Shown: piece after piece, positions 1 to 10,750 of the stretch | Position numbering within the stretch: the first letter of the stretch is position 1 | Layout: every line of letters starts with the position of its first letter | From: Magnolia sinica | Taxonomy: Eukaryota > Streptophyta > Magnoliopsida > Magnoliales > Magnoliaceae | Direction: 5' to 3' | Assembly (NCBI RefSeq): GCF_029962835.1 | Contig: NC_080573.1 | Span: 39,301,001 to 39,365,000, forward strand | Length of the DNA stretch: 64,000 bases | The notes under the pieces: generated by a model | Told to the model about the DNA's origin: nothing | Seen by the model: only the letters and a program-made list of their open reading frames with translations | Database searches by the model: none | Translations under genes and position numbers: made by a program

Positions 1-992
1 AAAAGTCGACGATAGCCACAAAAATTTCATTGATTAAGTGACTGTACAGCCATTCAGGAAGGATCTGGCAAAAATGTCAGGTCCCACCTATCATATAAGC
101 TCAAGCTATACACAAAAAACAAAGAAACAACTCAAGACAAATCTGAGAAGACACCGCCGCCCAAGATAGGGAGAGATCCACCACTATACAAGGGAACACA
201 GGCCACCGTCAGGAGCTCCTAATGGCTCCAAGGCTAGTTCTATCCAACACGAGAGCACCCCTAACAGGACGAGGAAGGAGAGAAGGGGAACCGAAGATCT
301 TGTTTGGGCTTCCCTCACTGGCCAATCTTACCAACGCGTCCGCCACTGAATTCCCTTCCCTGAAAATGTGGTTGAAGTGGATATTCAGGGATTGTTGATG
401 CTGCCGAATGGCACTCAGATGGTACCAGTTCTTCCAAGAGATGAGGCCTTGGGGCTCTGCCATCACATTAGCTAAAATCATGGAGTCAGTTTCAACAAGT
501 ATTTTGGAGAGGCCCAGCTTAGAGCAAACAGTTATGCCATCTAGCATAGCCTGCACCTCAGCATTCATGTTCGTGAATAGCCCGTACTGGTGGTGGAATG
601 CAAACACTAGCTCACCGTGGTGGTCTCTACATGCTCCCCCACCACCACTTGCTCCTGGATTCCCCCTAGAGGAGCCGTCAACATTTAATTTCAACCAGCC
701 AATCGGAGGGTGAGACCATCGGATTATGATGGGTTGGTCAATCAGATGCTAATTGGCATTGGGGATTCTGAGGGACTGGAGAGTTATTGACTCCGCCATA
801 GAGTATCTGTCTGGGAGAAGGATGGAGGCTCCAATTTCACTCAGCCAAGAGGAAACACGGTAGATAATTTGCTTGGAAGACATTGTGAGACCCTCAAATT
901 GGGCTTTGTTCCAGCTGATACAAATCTCTCAAATGATAATGCTTAGGGCCAGACCAGAAAGAAAGGAAATTCTAGACCTCTTGCTACCACTA
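1..992 (-). mobile_element. 5'-truncated LINE (L1 type), 3' end with RNase H
   Basis: The minus strand encodes a LINE-type RNase H domain at 209-694 (161 codons). It opens with KLNVDGSSRGNPG, followed by the acidic motifs NAEVQAMLDG and VETDS. Positions 1-208 are its 3' untranslated end, read leftward out of the window. The same RNase H and its upstream spacer recur almost unchanged at 1,826-2,680. Homology between the two copies stops sharply at about 992, just after the shared 'cactaaagg'. That fits a 5'-truncated L1 insertion or a local duplication of the 3' end of the longer LINE next to it. No protein is likely to be made from it today. Confidence 0.8.
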
Positions 993-1785
993 AAGGAAAT
1001 CCTCGTAAGGCCCATTGTACTATTTATTTGGCATCCAATCTGTTTATTAGGTCAATAGGCCTAGATGAAGGGGAAAAACAAAAATCATCTCGATCCAAAA
1101 CTGTGATGGCCCCCAGAATGTTTTAAATGGTTGATGCTCATTCAACACTATTTCCTGTAATGTGGTCCATTTCAGATTATGATATGCCTCATTTTTGGTC
1201 TCATGCCATAAGATGATCTTTAAAAATAGATGGACGGCATGGATTAAACACATACATCATGGTGGGGCCCACACAGCACCAACCACCAACCACTGGATGG
1301 TGTAGCGGGAGTAGCCAATCCGTTCCCCTTATTTGTGGTGTGGTCCATTTAATCTTTGGATATAATTCATTGTTTGGATAATTCTATAAAATGATCTCGA
1401 AAAATGGATGAACGGTGTGGGTTGATCCCAAATTTTCTGTAAATCCAAAACTCAAGTGGACCATGCCACACAAAACAGTGTGGAATAATGATTTCCACCG
1501 TTGATACCTTCCTTGGGCCCACAGTAATGTTTATTTGTCATCCAACATGTTCATAATATCAAAAAGATATGAATGAAGGGAAAACACAAACATCAGCTTG
1601 ATCCAAAACTTCTATGAATGTTATTTTTAATGGTGGATGTTCAATCCCCACTTTGTAGTCCACTTAAGCCTTGGACCCACCTCATTTTTTAGTTAATATC
1701 TTAAAATTATCCGAGAAAAGCGTTGAATGGTTTGAAGAATTTCAATCCATGACTTGGGTGGGCCACACCACATAATATAGTGGAG
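993..1785. repeat. Two degenerate copies of a dispersed GGGGCCCAC fold-back repeat
   Basis: Between the two LINE 3' ends lie about 800 bases with no coding potential. They contain two related blocks (about 1,000-1,310 and 1,315-1,770) with phrases such as 'ggtggggcccac', 'catccaatctg' and 'gatccaaaact'. The same phrases recur at 9,720-10,180, 43,740-44,560, 44,820-44,960 and 55,250-55,400. The complete copy at 9,670-10,241 is a fold-back element, so these are probably partial or diverged members of that high-copy non-autonomous family. Confidence 0.55.
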
Positions 1786-1866
1786 AGGAGTTTCCTCGTC
1801 CTGTTAGCGGTGGATCTCTCTAGACAGGGAGGGATCCACTGCTATACAAGGGAGTGCAGGCCACCG

Positions 1867-4800
1867 TCAGGAGCTCCTAATGGCTCCAAGGCTAGTCTTA
1901 TCCAACACGAGAGCACCCCTAACAGGATGAGGAAGAAGAGAAGGGGAACCGAAGATCTTGTTTGGGCTTCCCTCACTGGCCAATCTTGCCAACGTGTCCG
2001 CCATTGAATTCCCTTCCCTGAAAATGTGGCTGAAGTGGATATTTAGGGATTGTTGATGCTGACGAATGACACTCAGATGGTACCAGTTCTTCCAAGAGAT
2101 GAGGCCTTGGGGCTCTGCCATCGCATTGGCTAAAATCGTGGAGTCAGTTTCAACAAGTATGTTGGAGAGGCCCAACTTAGAGCAAACAGTTATGCCATCT
2201 AGCATAGCCTGCACCTCAGCATTCATGTTCGTGAATAGCCTGTACTGGTGGTGGAATGCAAACACTAGCTCACCGTGGTGGTCTCTACATACTCCCCCAC
2301 CACCACTTGCTCCTGGATTCCCCCTAGAGGAGCCGTCAACATTTAATTTCAACCAGCCAATCGGAGGGCGAGACCATCGGATTATGATGGGTTGGTCAAT
2401 CGGACGTTAATTGGCATTGGGGATTCTGAGGGACTGGAGAGTTATTGACTCCGCCATAGAGTATCTGTCTGAGAGAAGGATGGAGGCTCCAATTTCACTC
2501 AACCAAGAGGAAACATGGTGGATAATTTGCTTGGAAGACATTGCAAGACCCTCAAATTGGGCTTTGTTCCAGCTGATCCAAATCTCCCAAATGATAATGC
2601 TTAGGGCCAGACCAGAAAGAAAGGAAATTCTAGACCTCTTGCTAGCACTAAAGGTCCAAGATTTGATTCTCTGGATGGTGAACTGGTGAGGAGGGGAGAT
2701 CCTGCCAAAAAGGTTGCTGAAGTGGGCCCATACACTCTCAGCAATGACGCCAAAGCTGAGCAGGTGGTCTAGGTCTTCCACCACTCCCTGGATGAGAGGA
2801 GAGCTGACTAGGGGAAGTTGGTTGTTGTTGTTGTGGTTGGGAGGGGGCCTGTAGCATTCACATCTAGATACCAAGGCAATGTCAAACCGATGGATGGCCA
2901 AGTCAACTAGAACGACCCAACGGATAGCTTTCCAAGAGAAGATGGCCATCTTCGGTGGAAGGGCCTTGGACCATATCCATTTGGCCCATCTGAGAGATGG
3001 CTGATGAGTTCTAGTCCCATTTCATGCTGAGATAATCGAGAAGAGATCCCATATCAGGCAGTCAGTTCTGTTAAAAAGAATGACAGGGGAAGCAGAGACA
3101 ATCCTCATCGCCTCAAGAAGAAGAAATGGACGTACCTCCTCCAGATTCCTAGAGACGGGATGGGAGAAGAAGTCCTTAGCTGTGGCAAAAAATAGGTGGG
3201 GAGGAATGCTTCTCATCGTAGCACCAATGAGAAGACCTCTGCCCATCCAATTCTGGGACCAAAAGTTGATGTTCCCCTTACCAACGAGCCATCTGGAGTG
3301 ATGCAACGTGAATTGCAGCTCTCTGAAAATTTCCCACCAACCATGAGAAATAGCTGAACCATTCAAGCCATTAGGCAGCATGAGCTTCTGGAAATATTTC
3401 ACTGAAAATAGAGATGCCCACAACGAATCTCCTTGCAATAGCTGCCACGCCATTTTGATTATGAAGGCTCTCGTGGTTTCCTCAAGACTTCTAATACCAA
3501 GACTCCCTTTAGAACAAGGGGAGCATAAGGAGGGCCATTTGACCTAATGCCAGTTGTTGCCTCTATCCGAACTCCCCTAGAAAAAATTGGCCATAGCAGA
3601 TTCCACCAATTTCAAGACCGATTTCGGAAGGCTAATGGCTGATATCATGTGGATGGGAATGCTGGAAAGGGCATGCTTGATGAGGACAAGTTTTGTAGCC
3701 AGGTTGAGAAGCTTGGCTTTCCATCCATTAACCTTGCTGACAATCTTGTGAAGAAGCTGATGGCAGAGTGCAGCTGAAACTCGCCCTTTGGTTAATGGGA
3801 CGCCGAGGTATGTTGAAGGGAGGAAGGCTTGCTTGTAACCCGTCAAGGTGCTCAACTTGTTGGCTCGGCTCCTGGGCGTCTTAGTCTGGGCGATGAAAGA
3901 AGTCTTGGATGTATTTACTTTTTGGCCTAAGGCCCTTTCATATTACTGGATGAGACTGAAGAGGGACCAGACATTGGAGACCCTACCATTGAGAAACAAA
4001 ATAGCGTCGTCAGCAAAAAAGAGATGGGTGATCATCGGGCATTTGCGAGGTAGGCTGAATGGTTTACAGGCCCCAGAGGCAAACAGCTTGGTTAAACCTC
4101 TACTGAGAACTTCAACAGCGAGGATGAAGATGGAAGGGGATAGCAGGTCCCCCTGCCTTAGACCTCTGCTAGATTTGAAGAAACCGAAACTTTTGCCATT
4201 TATAAGCACCGAGAACCAGATGTCTTCCCAGCACCGTTGCACCATAGATATCCACCTGCGAGTGAAACCAAATTTTTGGAGTACCTGAGTAATGAAGCCC
4301 CAATCGAGACGATCATAAGCCTTTTCCATGTCCACTTTAATGATCAAATTACCCTTGAAAGCCTTGCGGTCTATCTCATGGACCATCTCCCTCGCAATGG
4401 AGATGTTCTCGACTATTGAACACCCTTTAACAAATGCACCTTGCTGTTTGGATATAAGCTGTGGAAGAACGAGGTCCAACCTAGACGCCATGATCTTGAA
4501 GAAGATCTTTATGATGCAGTTGCACAAACTAATGGGCTTGAAGTCGGCAAGAGACTCCGGGTTCTTAGGAATGAGGCAAATAAGAGTACACTGAAAGGAT
4601 CTAGGGATCGAGCCACCGTGGAGAAAATCTTTTGCCGCTTCATAGAGATCCTAGCCTATGATATTCCAACAAGAAGTGAAAAAGGATCCACCAAACCTAT
4701 TGGGCCCCGGGGCACTATCGATCAGAATGGCGAGAGCCGCTTCCTTGACTTCCTCCAATAAAAGAGGTTTCATGAGATTTACGTTCATTTCATCCGTCAC

Positions 4801-6066
4801 CATGTGGGGAATGTTGTTGACTATGTCCTTATTTGAATCGCAATTCTTAGCTGAGAGTAGGTCATTGTAGAATCTAACGGTTTCTTCTCCTATTTCCTCG
4901 ACCTCCTCAATGGTGTCCCCTGAAGCAGTTTTAAGTCTAGTGATTTCCATTCTTCGGTGCCTGTCAAGAACTGAGTCGTGGAAGAATCTAGCATTCCTGT
5001 CTCCCTCAGCAAGCCAGGTAATCCTAGACTTCTGCTTCCAATAGATTTCCTCCTGGATGTAGGCCCTTTTTAGGTTAGCATGGACCTGGTTGAGTTTAAT
5101 GGTGTTAGCTTCTGATTGCTAATTGAGAAGGGATACCTCAGCCCTGGCCACCTCATTTTCAGCTTCTTGGACTTTTTTGTTTATATCTCCAAATGTGTCT
5201 TTATTCCAAGCTCTTAGAACAACCTTTAAATGCTTCATCTTGATAAAGAACTTATACATCAGCGTGGTGAAGATCTCTTTGTCCCAGCTAGCCTTTACCA
5301 CCTCCTTGAACTAATCGTGTGTTGTCCACATACGCTAAAATCTGAAAGGACGGGGGAAATTGATTGATTTGGCCTAGGAGGTGAGAAGGATAGGGGAATG
5401 GTCGGAGAAAGAATAGGTTAGGTGCTCAACTTTACATCTTGGGAAGCTTCTCATCCAGTCAGGATTAAAGAGGATCCTGTCAAGTCTAGCCCATCTTCAG
5501 CTCCTACCCACATGGTTGTTACACCATGTGAAGGGGAAACCGGAGAAGCCCGCATCCATCAGCCTTGTGTCTTGAATAACCTGCTGAAAGTCGATCATCG
5601 TCGCAGTCATCTGCAAGGGGCCACCAAGCCATTTGTCAGGACTGGAAGTCGCATTGAAGTCCCCACATACCATCCATGGCCCCATTGTGGCAAGAAAAAT
5701 ACTTCTGAGATCATCCCAAAGGACCTTGCGTTGCTCTTTAAAACAGCTAACATAAACAGTCGTGATGAAAATAGGATGGGGAAGACTCGCCTTAGATACT
5801 CTCATGGTAATGCTTTGACTGGTAGATCTGATAGACTGAATTTGGATGTGACCCCTAGCCAAGATCCAAATTTTATTTGCCACTACTTCAAAGATCTGGT
5901 TATCGAACCCGAGCTTGGTAGCAACCGCAGCCCTTTTCGACTCTCTGATCATGGGTTCCTGTAGGATCAATATTCTAATATTGTGTTTCCTTATGAGCCT
6001 CTTGAGGAAACGGGTAGTTTGAGAGTTTCCTACCCCACGCACATTCCATGATAGTAGGCTAATCAT
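1867..6066 (-). pseudogene. LINE ORF2: endonuclease, reverse transcriptase, RNase H (broken)
   Basis: This ORF would nick target DNA and copy the LINE RNA in place. The endonuclease-like N-terminus spans 6,066-5,497 and begins MISLLSWNVRGVG, with the catalytic-type QEPM and CGDFNAT motifs. Reverse transcriptase is spread over 4,950-3,577 in more than one frame, with the palm motif FFADDAILF near 4,005-4,020. A WWEIFREL/WLVGKGNINFW stretch typical of the zf-RVT region lies at 3,453-3,022. A further open stretch reading AIRWVVLVDLAIH lies at 2,949-2,407, and RNase H (DGSSRGNPG, ETDS) closes the protein at 2,352-1,867. The pieces lie in at least three frames, so several frameshifts and stops separate them. 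Total span and order match a plant L1 ORF2. Confidence 0.85.
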
Positions 6067-6262
6067 TAGTTACCCAACCTTTGAGGCCAGCCTTCTTCCG
6101 TAGACTCCTTAGTCGCTGACTAGTTCATTTGTTGATATTCAGTTGCTAAAGGTTCTTCCTCTTCTTTTGTTCCTTAATAACACCCGGAATATCGTCTTGA
6201 GAAGTACTAGTCGATCCTATGCAACTAGACGCGGTGTCCATATTGTTACCCTGAATGTCCAC

Positions 6263-8343
6263 CTAAAGATTCAGAGCTTCGTGGGTTTTCAAAGTTCCTG
6301 CCTTCCTAATCGTCAGACTGTCTGGATTGGCGGTGCATGTGTATTCTATTTCAACTGGCTGATCAGAGGGTTCTACATTCACATTCTCATTCCTATCCGG
6401 ACTGAGGCATTGGGGGTTTACGAAGGTAGTAGGTCCATGAATTGGATCCAGGGCAGGGTCTGGGGGATCTCCTGTGGACTGGTTGTAGGCTACAGAGTTC
6501 ATGGGAATCAGCTCAGGCCTGTCGATGTTTACTCTGTCCATTGCTCCTGGTTTCTCCAAAAACAATTCCTTCACCCCCAAAAGCCAAACTTCCCATGCAA
6601 CTAGCATGTCTGGCGAGGGGCGAATCGACTAAAGAAGAGTGGTAGACTGGTTGGAAATTCGTTGAAGCTGAATAATAGGATGTGGGGGACCCTGGATTGC
6701 AGCAGGTGTGGGGGTTAGAGCCTGATCCAATTGTAGCAAGCGAGTGGGCTCGGCTAGTTGAGAAGAAGGAAGGGCTAGGATGCAATGATGGGTTAGGTGG
6801 TGGGCTGGGGGTAGATAGGACTGAGCCGTGCCAGACTCCTGGATGACATCTCTGTCATGTGGCCACAGAGGTTCTTGGGTTGAGGGACCAGGGTAATGAG
6901 GAACAAAGGCACTTTACTGAGGTCACTATAGGTTGAGAGGCGAAGGTGGAAAAATCATGTTAAGGTCTGGTGGTCTAATATCGGATCAAGATCCTTAGTT
7001 GCTTCCATGAGAGAGGGAGAGGCTAGGGTCGTCAGAATGTTACAATCTTCATTAGGCTCTATCCTGTTCACTTGGGCACGACATCGAACATGTGGGGGAG
7101 GGGAGTCATTTTCTCTACCCGGATCTGGAATGGCAACAATGGAGAGGTTGTGGCCAGAATCCCTATTAGAGTCAGGTGGTGGCTGCTGCTTTCCGAACGT
7201 CTGAACAACCCATTGCTTCGTCCCTCCTTTAGTAGTCTTATTTGGAGCTTTAGTACCATCTGGTTCCAAGGGCTGATGGAGATTAATATCAGGGAGAATG
7301 AATATCTAGTGGGTCCTCCCTTCCACCAATAGATTTATGGATGTGGAGGAGGGGGGCTAGAAGGGAAGGATTTTAACCCTAGCGTACCAGCGATTCGACC
7401 CATTTATGGACGTCTTGTCAATTTCCAGCACTGTTCCTACTTTCTCTGCAATCTGACCAGCAGTATGCTCACTCCAAGCATGTAAGGGGATTCCTTCCAT
7501 TCTCACCCATATTCCCCTACCTGGCACTTCCATGGCTGGGCCCCAGGGTCGAGTGTTGATTAAGGACATTTTCTGTTGCAGGATTTTATCCCTAGAGAAG
7601 GCTAAGACTCCTTCTCTAGTCTGAAAACATATAACATAAGCAATAATGGAGATGCAGTAGATCTGAACCTGAGAGCTTCGAAACGGGGATGTTTTGAAAG
7701 CCTCTGCAATCGAAGAGGAGGCGTTGTGCTCTCCCATAACTTCACAGACTATAGCATTGGACAGAAGGGCCCTGGCCTGATCTGAGTTCCATTTTGGGAC
7801 AATGATGGTATTTAATATGGGTGGGGGGGTTGGGGGCTTGGGTGGGTTTTGTGAAGAGAGGGTTTCTGCATATGTAGTTGATCTTCCTCTGGTATTTGGG
7901 ACCAAAGGTCGATGACACGGAGCGAAGTGATTGATCTCAGCGGACGGGTGTTTAGGAGGGTGGGTTCGGGGCTGTAAGTTCCGCCGAGATTCATCGTTTC
8001 GCTGGTTCATTGTAGCCGCTTGGGCTTCCTTAGGTTCCTCTCTTCTTATAGCCTGGTTGATGAACATACGCCATCTACCCAGAAACCGTTCGTGGAGCAG
8101 ATTTCTTGCTGAAACGGTGTCCACCTTGCGTCGAAAACGGACAAAAGTGTATCCTCTACATCTGTCGGAGACTACAAATCTGGGGATATAAATATCAGAA
8201 ATGTCTCCAAACTGGCCAAATCTCTGCCTAATATCATCCTTTGCAATTGCAAATGGGAGGTTTCCTATGAAAAGGCTAGATTCCTCCTCCTTACGGCGCT
8301 TGTTGCGGACCGTCTGCCAATCCCCTTCATAAAGATCCCTGGC
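6263..8343 (-). pseudogene. LINE ORF1: RRM + DUF4283-like nucleic-acid-binding protein (broken)
   Basis: The minus-strand frame is open from about 8,343 to 7,357. Its first part reads as an RNA recognition motif: an RNP2-like LFIGNLPF near 8,270 and an RNP1-like RGYTFVRF near 8,150. A basic linker and a proline-rich stretch follow, then the plant L1 gag-like segment with GIWVRMEGIPLHAWSE and IAEKVGTVLEID (7,480-7,400). The frame closes at 7,357. Downstream polar segments continue in other frames to about 6,263 (for example 7,269-6,955 and 6,785-6,513). A TGA lies in frame just upstream of the RRM, near 8,352. The CCHC knuckle usual after the DUF4283 region is not visible. The protein would coat LINE RNA; this copy is broken. 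Confidence 0.75.
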
Positions 8344-8399
8344 TCATCCCTTTTCCATCAACCGCTGCTCTTCATCGTACCTAAATATGAATGAAAGTT

Positions 8400-9047
8400 A
8401 AATTGAATCCGGGCGTTGCAAGGGGAGGGGGAATTTGTCGTGGTGTAGAGGTCACTTTTGTTTGCCTTCTCCTTTGGTTATGGCATTGCTTCAAATATTT
8501 ATGTCGAGCTCCGGGCTGTGTTCGATGGACTTAAAATCTGTCTAGATAGGGGTTATAAGCATATCATCGTCGAATCCGACTCGCTGCAGATAGTTAAATT
8601 TCTGAATGGCCAAATTAAAGTGGGCTGGAAGTGGATTTACTGGCTAAGAAGGATCTTCTCCTTGAGGAGTGGTGGCTGAATTGAATTTGCCCACATCTTT
8701 TGGGAAGGGAAAGCCCCGGCAGACTCGTTGGCCTGCCTTGGAAGCGACTCTCAGTCCTCCATCTTTTTCCACCGTCTGGCAGATCTCCCAGCATGAATTT
8801 ACGGTATGGTTTTACTAGATAAGACAGGTTTAGGTGGGATTAGACAGATTTAATGAGCTCCTCGTGCCTTCCTCGACTTTCTTAGTCTTCTGTGTTTGGT
8901 TTGGTTCGCCTTTCTTCTTGGTTGTACAGCGATATGATAGGTTTCCCCGGGTCCTTTTTCTCCTGGGGTCTCCCGAAATCTGGCCATTTGTAATTCTCCT
9001 TATTTATCAATAATAGATTCATAGTTAAAAAATAATAATAATAAATA
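8400..9047 (+). mobile_element. 5'-truncated LINE (plus strand) with 17-bp target duplication
   Basis: The plus strand carries part of a LINE RNase H (8,458-8,679; GLKICLDRGYKHIIVESDS, GWKWIYWLRRI). The frame is interrupted by a TGA at about 8,678, and RNase H-like residues continue in another frame. A 3' UTR follows, ending in an A/T-rich tail 'aataataataataaataaa' near 9,030-9,047. The 17-base word aaatatgaatgaaagtt occurs both at 8,383-8,399 and right after the tail (about 9,048-9,064). This is the classic mark of target-primed insertion with 5' truncation. The insertion lies at the 5' end of the longer minus-strand LINE. Confidence 0.85.
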
Positions 9048-9064
9048 AAAATATGAATGAAAGT

Positions 9065-9593
9065 TCGTATCCAATGCCCGATTATAGGGCATAGGGCCTG
9101 GAGAACGCAGAAGATTGCGCCCTCGATGGTGGAGATGATGCCCTAACCCTCTTTGCCTTCCTCCTTCCAAAATAAACTCCTCACTTCTTTGCTTCTTTCA
9201 AATGACCCCTCATATAATAGCATATCTAATTAACTATTCTAAGATTAAAACGGTTCTTTAAACATTTCCCCCTCTATACCAGATCTAATACAAATGCTTG
9301 TAGGATAGCTTATCTTACAAGTCTCTAACCTTGTTAGTATGAATATTGCTAGGTATGCTATTTGGGTTTGGTTGGGTTGCTAGGGTCCTTTGGTGGGGCT
9401 AGGGTTGGAAAACTTCAACATGTCGGGTTAAGTCAGGATGGGAATAATCACGTGTATTTGGATTGGGTTTGATCAGTTCGAGTTCATCAGTTTAGGGTTG
9501 AGTGCAGAGGAACATGGGTTGTACACCTCGGGTTGGAAATAAAGAAAGTTGGGTTGAGTTGCTGGTTGGGTCCTCATGACGTTGAGTCAGGCC
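9065..9593. other. Non-coding stretch, no gene seen
   Basis: The first 100-150 bases may be 5' UTR of the minus-strand LINE that ends at 8,399. The rest is GT-rich, with repeated 'gggttg' phrases, and has no open frame of note, no exon-like motif and no recognisable element ends. Confidence 0.5.
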
Positions 9594-9669
9594 TGGATTA
9601 ACCCTCAACCTTCAAAGTGCACCCTTAATGAATGCTGCTATACACACATACCAACACCCTCTAGGGAGG

Positions 9670-10241
9670 GAGGGCGGGTCAGGTAAGACCCTGGCCTCAC
9701 CCAAGACTATGGCCCTTTTCGTGGGGCCCACCTAGATGTATGTATTCTATATCCACACTATTTATCTATTTTTTTAGTTTATTTTAGGGAGTTATGCCAA
9801 AAATGAAGCAGATGTAATTATCGGATGGACCATATCATAAGAAACAGTGGTGATTGAATGCCCTACCATTAAAAACTTCTTAGGACACACCTTAATGTTT
9901 CCACTGTTTATTTGCCTTCCAATCTGCTGATGAGGTCACATAAGCTTACATGAAGGCAAAAGAAAATTAAAATAAAATAAAATAATCAATCAAACAAACA
10001 AACAAACAAATATCAGTTTGATCCAAAACTTTTGTGGCTCATTAATGGTCAATCACCACTGTTTCCTATAGTATCGTCCACCTGATAATTGGATCTGCTT
10101 CATTTTTAGCATACTGCCCTAAAATGATATGGAAAAACAGATGGACGATGTGAATATAGGATGGTACATACATCAAGGTGGGCGCTAAGGTAAGGGCCTC
10201 ACTGTCTTGGGTGAGTTAGGGGTCTCACCTAATCCACTCCC
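9670..10241. mobile_element. Fold-back MULE-like MITE with 9-bp target duplication
   Basis: This is a 572-bp non-coding element whose halves are imperfect inverted repeats of each other. The left end, GAGGGCGGGTCAGGTAAGAC, pairs with the reverse complement of the right end, GGGAGTGGATTAGGTGAGAC. The pairing continues through 'ggcctcacccaaga', 'gatgtatgta', 'atgaagcagat' and 'aaacagtggtgattga' for roughly 200 bases per arm. It is flanked by the 9-bp direct repeat ctagggagg (9,661-9,669 and 10,242-10,250), the duplication length of Mutator-like transposons. The related locus near 50,860-50,885 has one ctagggagg and no insert, so it serves as the empty site. The central part carries the dispersed GGGGCCCAC-family phrases. 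Confidence 0.8.
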
Positions 10242-10250
10242 CTAGGGAGG

Positions 10251-10570
10251 TCATTGTGTTGGGCCCAGTCCACAAAATTCATTCGTAGCCATCTTGGATT
10301 GGAACAGTTAAAAAGTTCAGGCTTAAACCAGTCCAAACGTGGACTTTTCTTTCTTTCTCAAGATTGTAATGGTGGCAAGTTCATGATATCCACACCAAGT
10401 GAATAAGACTTTATTAACATAAAAGACATTCCAATACAATCCAAGTCAAATAACCAATAAAAAGAAATACTTGTACTCCTACATACACAACACATGTCCC
10501 ACCAAAATAAAATAAGAATGCAGAACAACAACTGCCAAAAGAATGCAAAAAGTCTACAATCCACAGACTT
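10251..10570 (-). other. 3' UTR and flank of the proline-rich protein pseudogene, distal part
   Basis: Read on the minus strand, this stretch matches 50,515-50,870 downstream of the intact plus-strand paralogue. Shared phrases include 'ttggaatgtcttt', 'gttaataaa', 'catgaacttgcc' and 'ggactggtttaagcct'. The AATAAA-type signal lies near 10,405. It was separated from the rest of the gene by the copia element at 10,571-15,130. Confidence 0.8.
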
Positions 10571-10750
10571 TATTGACAGATTTTTTACCATACATGCACA
10601 AAATCAAGACTCGCACAAAATCTGTAATTAGATTATTTTTAGAATCTAGTTTTCCATACATAGCTCATTGTACATCTATTTATTTGTAAAGCTCAATACG
10701 AAATCAATCACAATTCAGTCAAATATTTTTCTCTCTCTTCCATCTTTACA
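10571..10750 (+). repeat. 5' LTR of the copia element
   Basis: This 180-bp direct repeat starts TATTGACAGATTTTTTACC and ends CATCTTTACA. It is preceded by the target duplication gactt and followed immediately by the tRNA-Met-type primer site. Confidence 0.93.

Larger units (their letters stand above)
1826..8399 (-). mobile_element. Long L1-type LINE with RRM-bearing ORF1, defunct
   Basis: Read on the minus strand from about 8,400 to 1,826, the domain order is that of a plant L1: RRM plus DUF4283-like ORF1, then ORF2 with endonuclease, reverse transcriptase, zf-RVT-like segment and C-terminal RNase H. The 5' part may continue past 8,399 into 9,065-9,200, because a later plus-strand LINE (8,400-9,047) was inserted there with a target duplication. 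The 3' end is cut short near 1,826. An N-terminal RRM in ORF1 is known for the BNR-type subgroup of plant L1 elements. Both ORFs are interrupted, so the element is not autonomous now. Confidence 0.85.

Noticed and set aside
408-713. Plus-strand frames at 408-713 and 2,066-2,410
   Set aside because: Shadows of the two minus-strand RNase H copies; they resemble each other only because the LINE sequence does.
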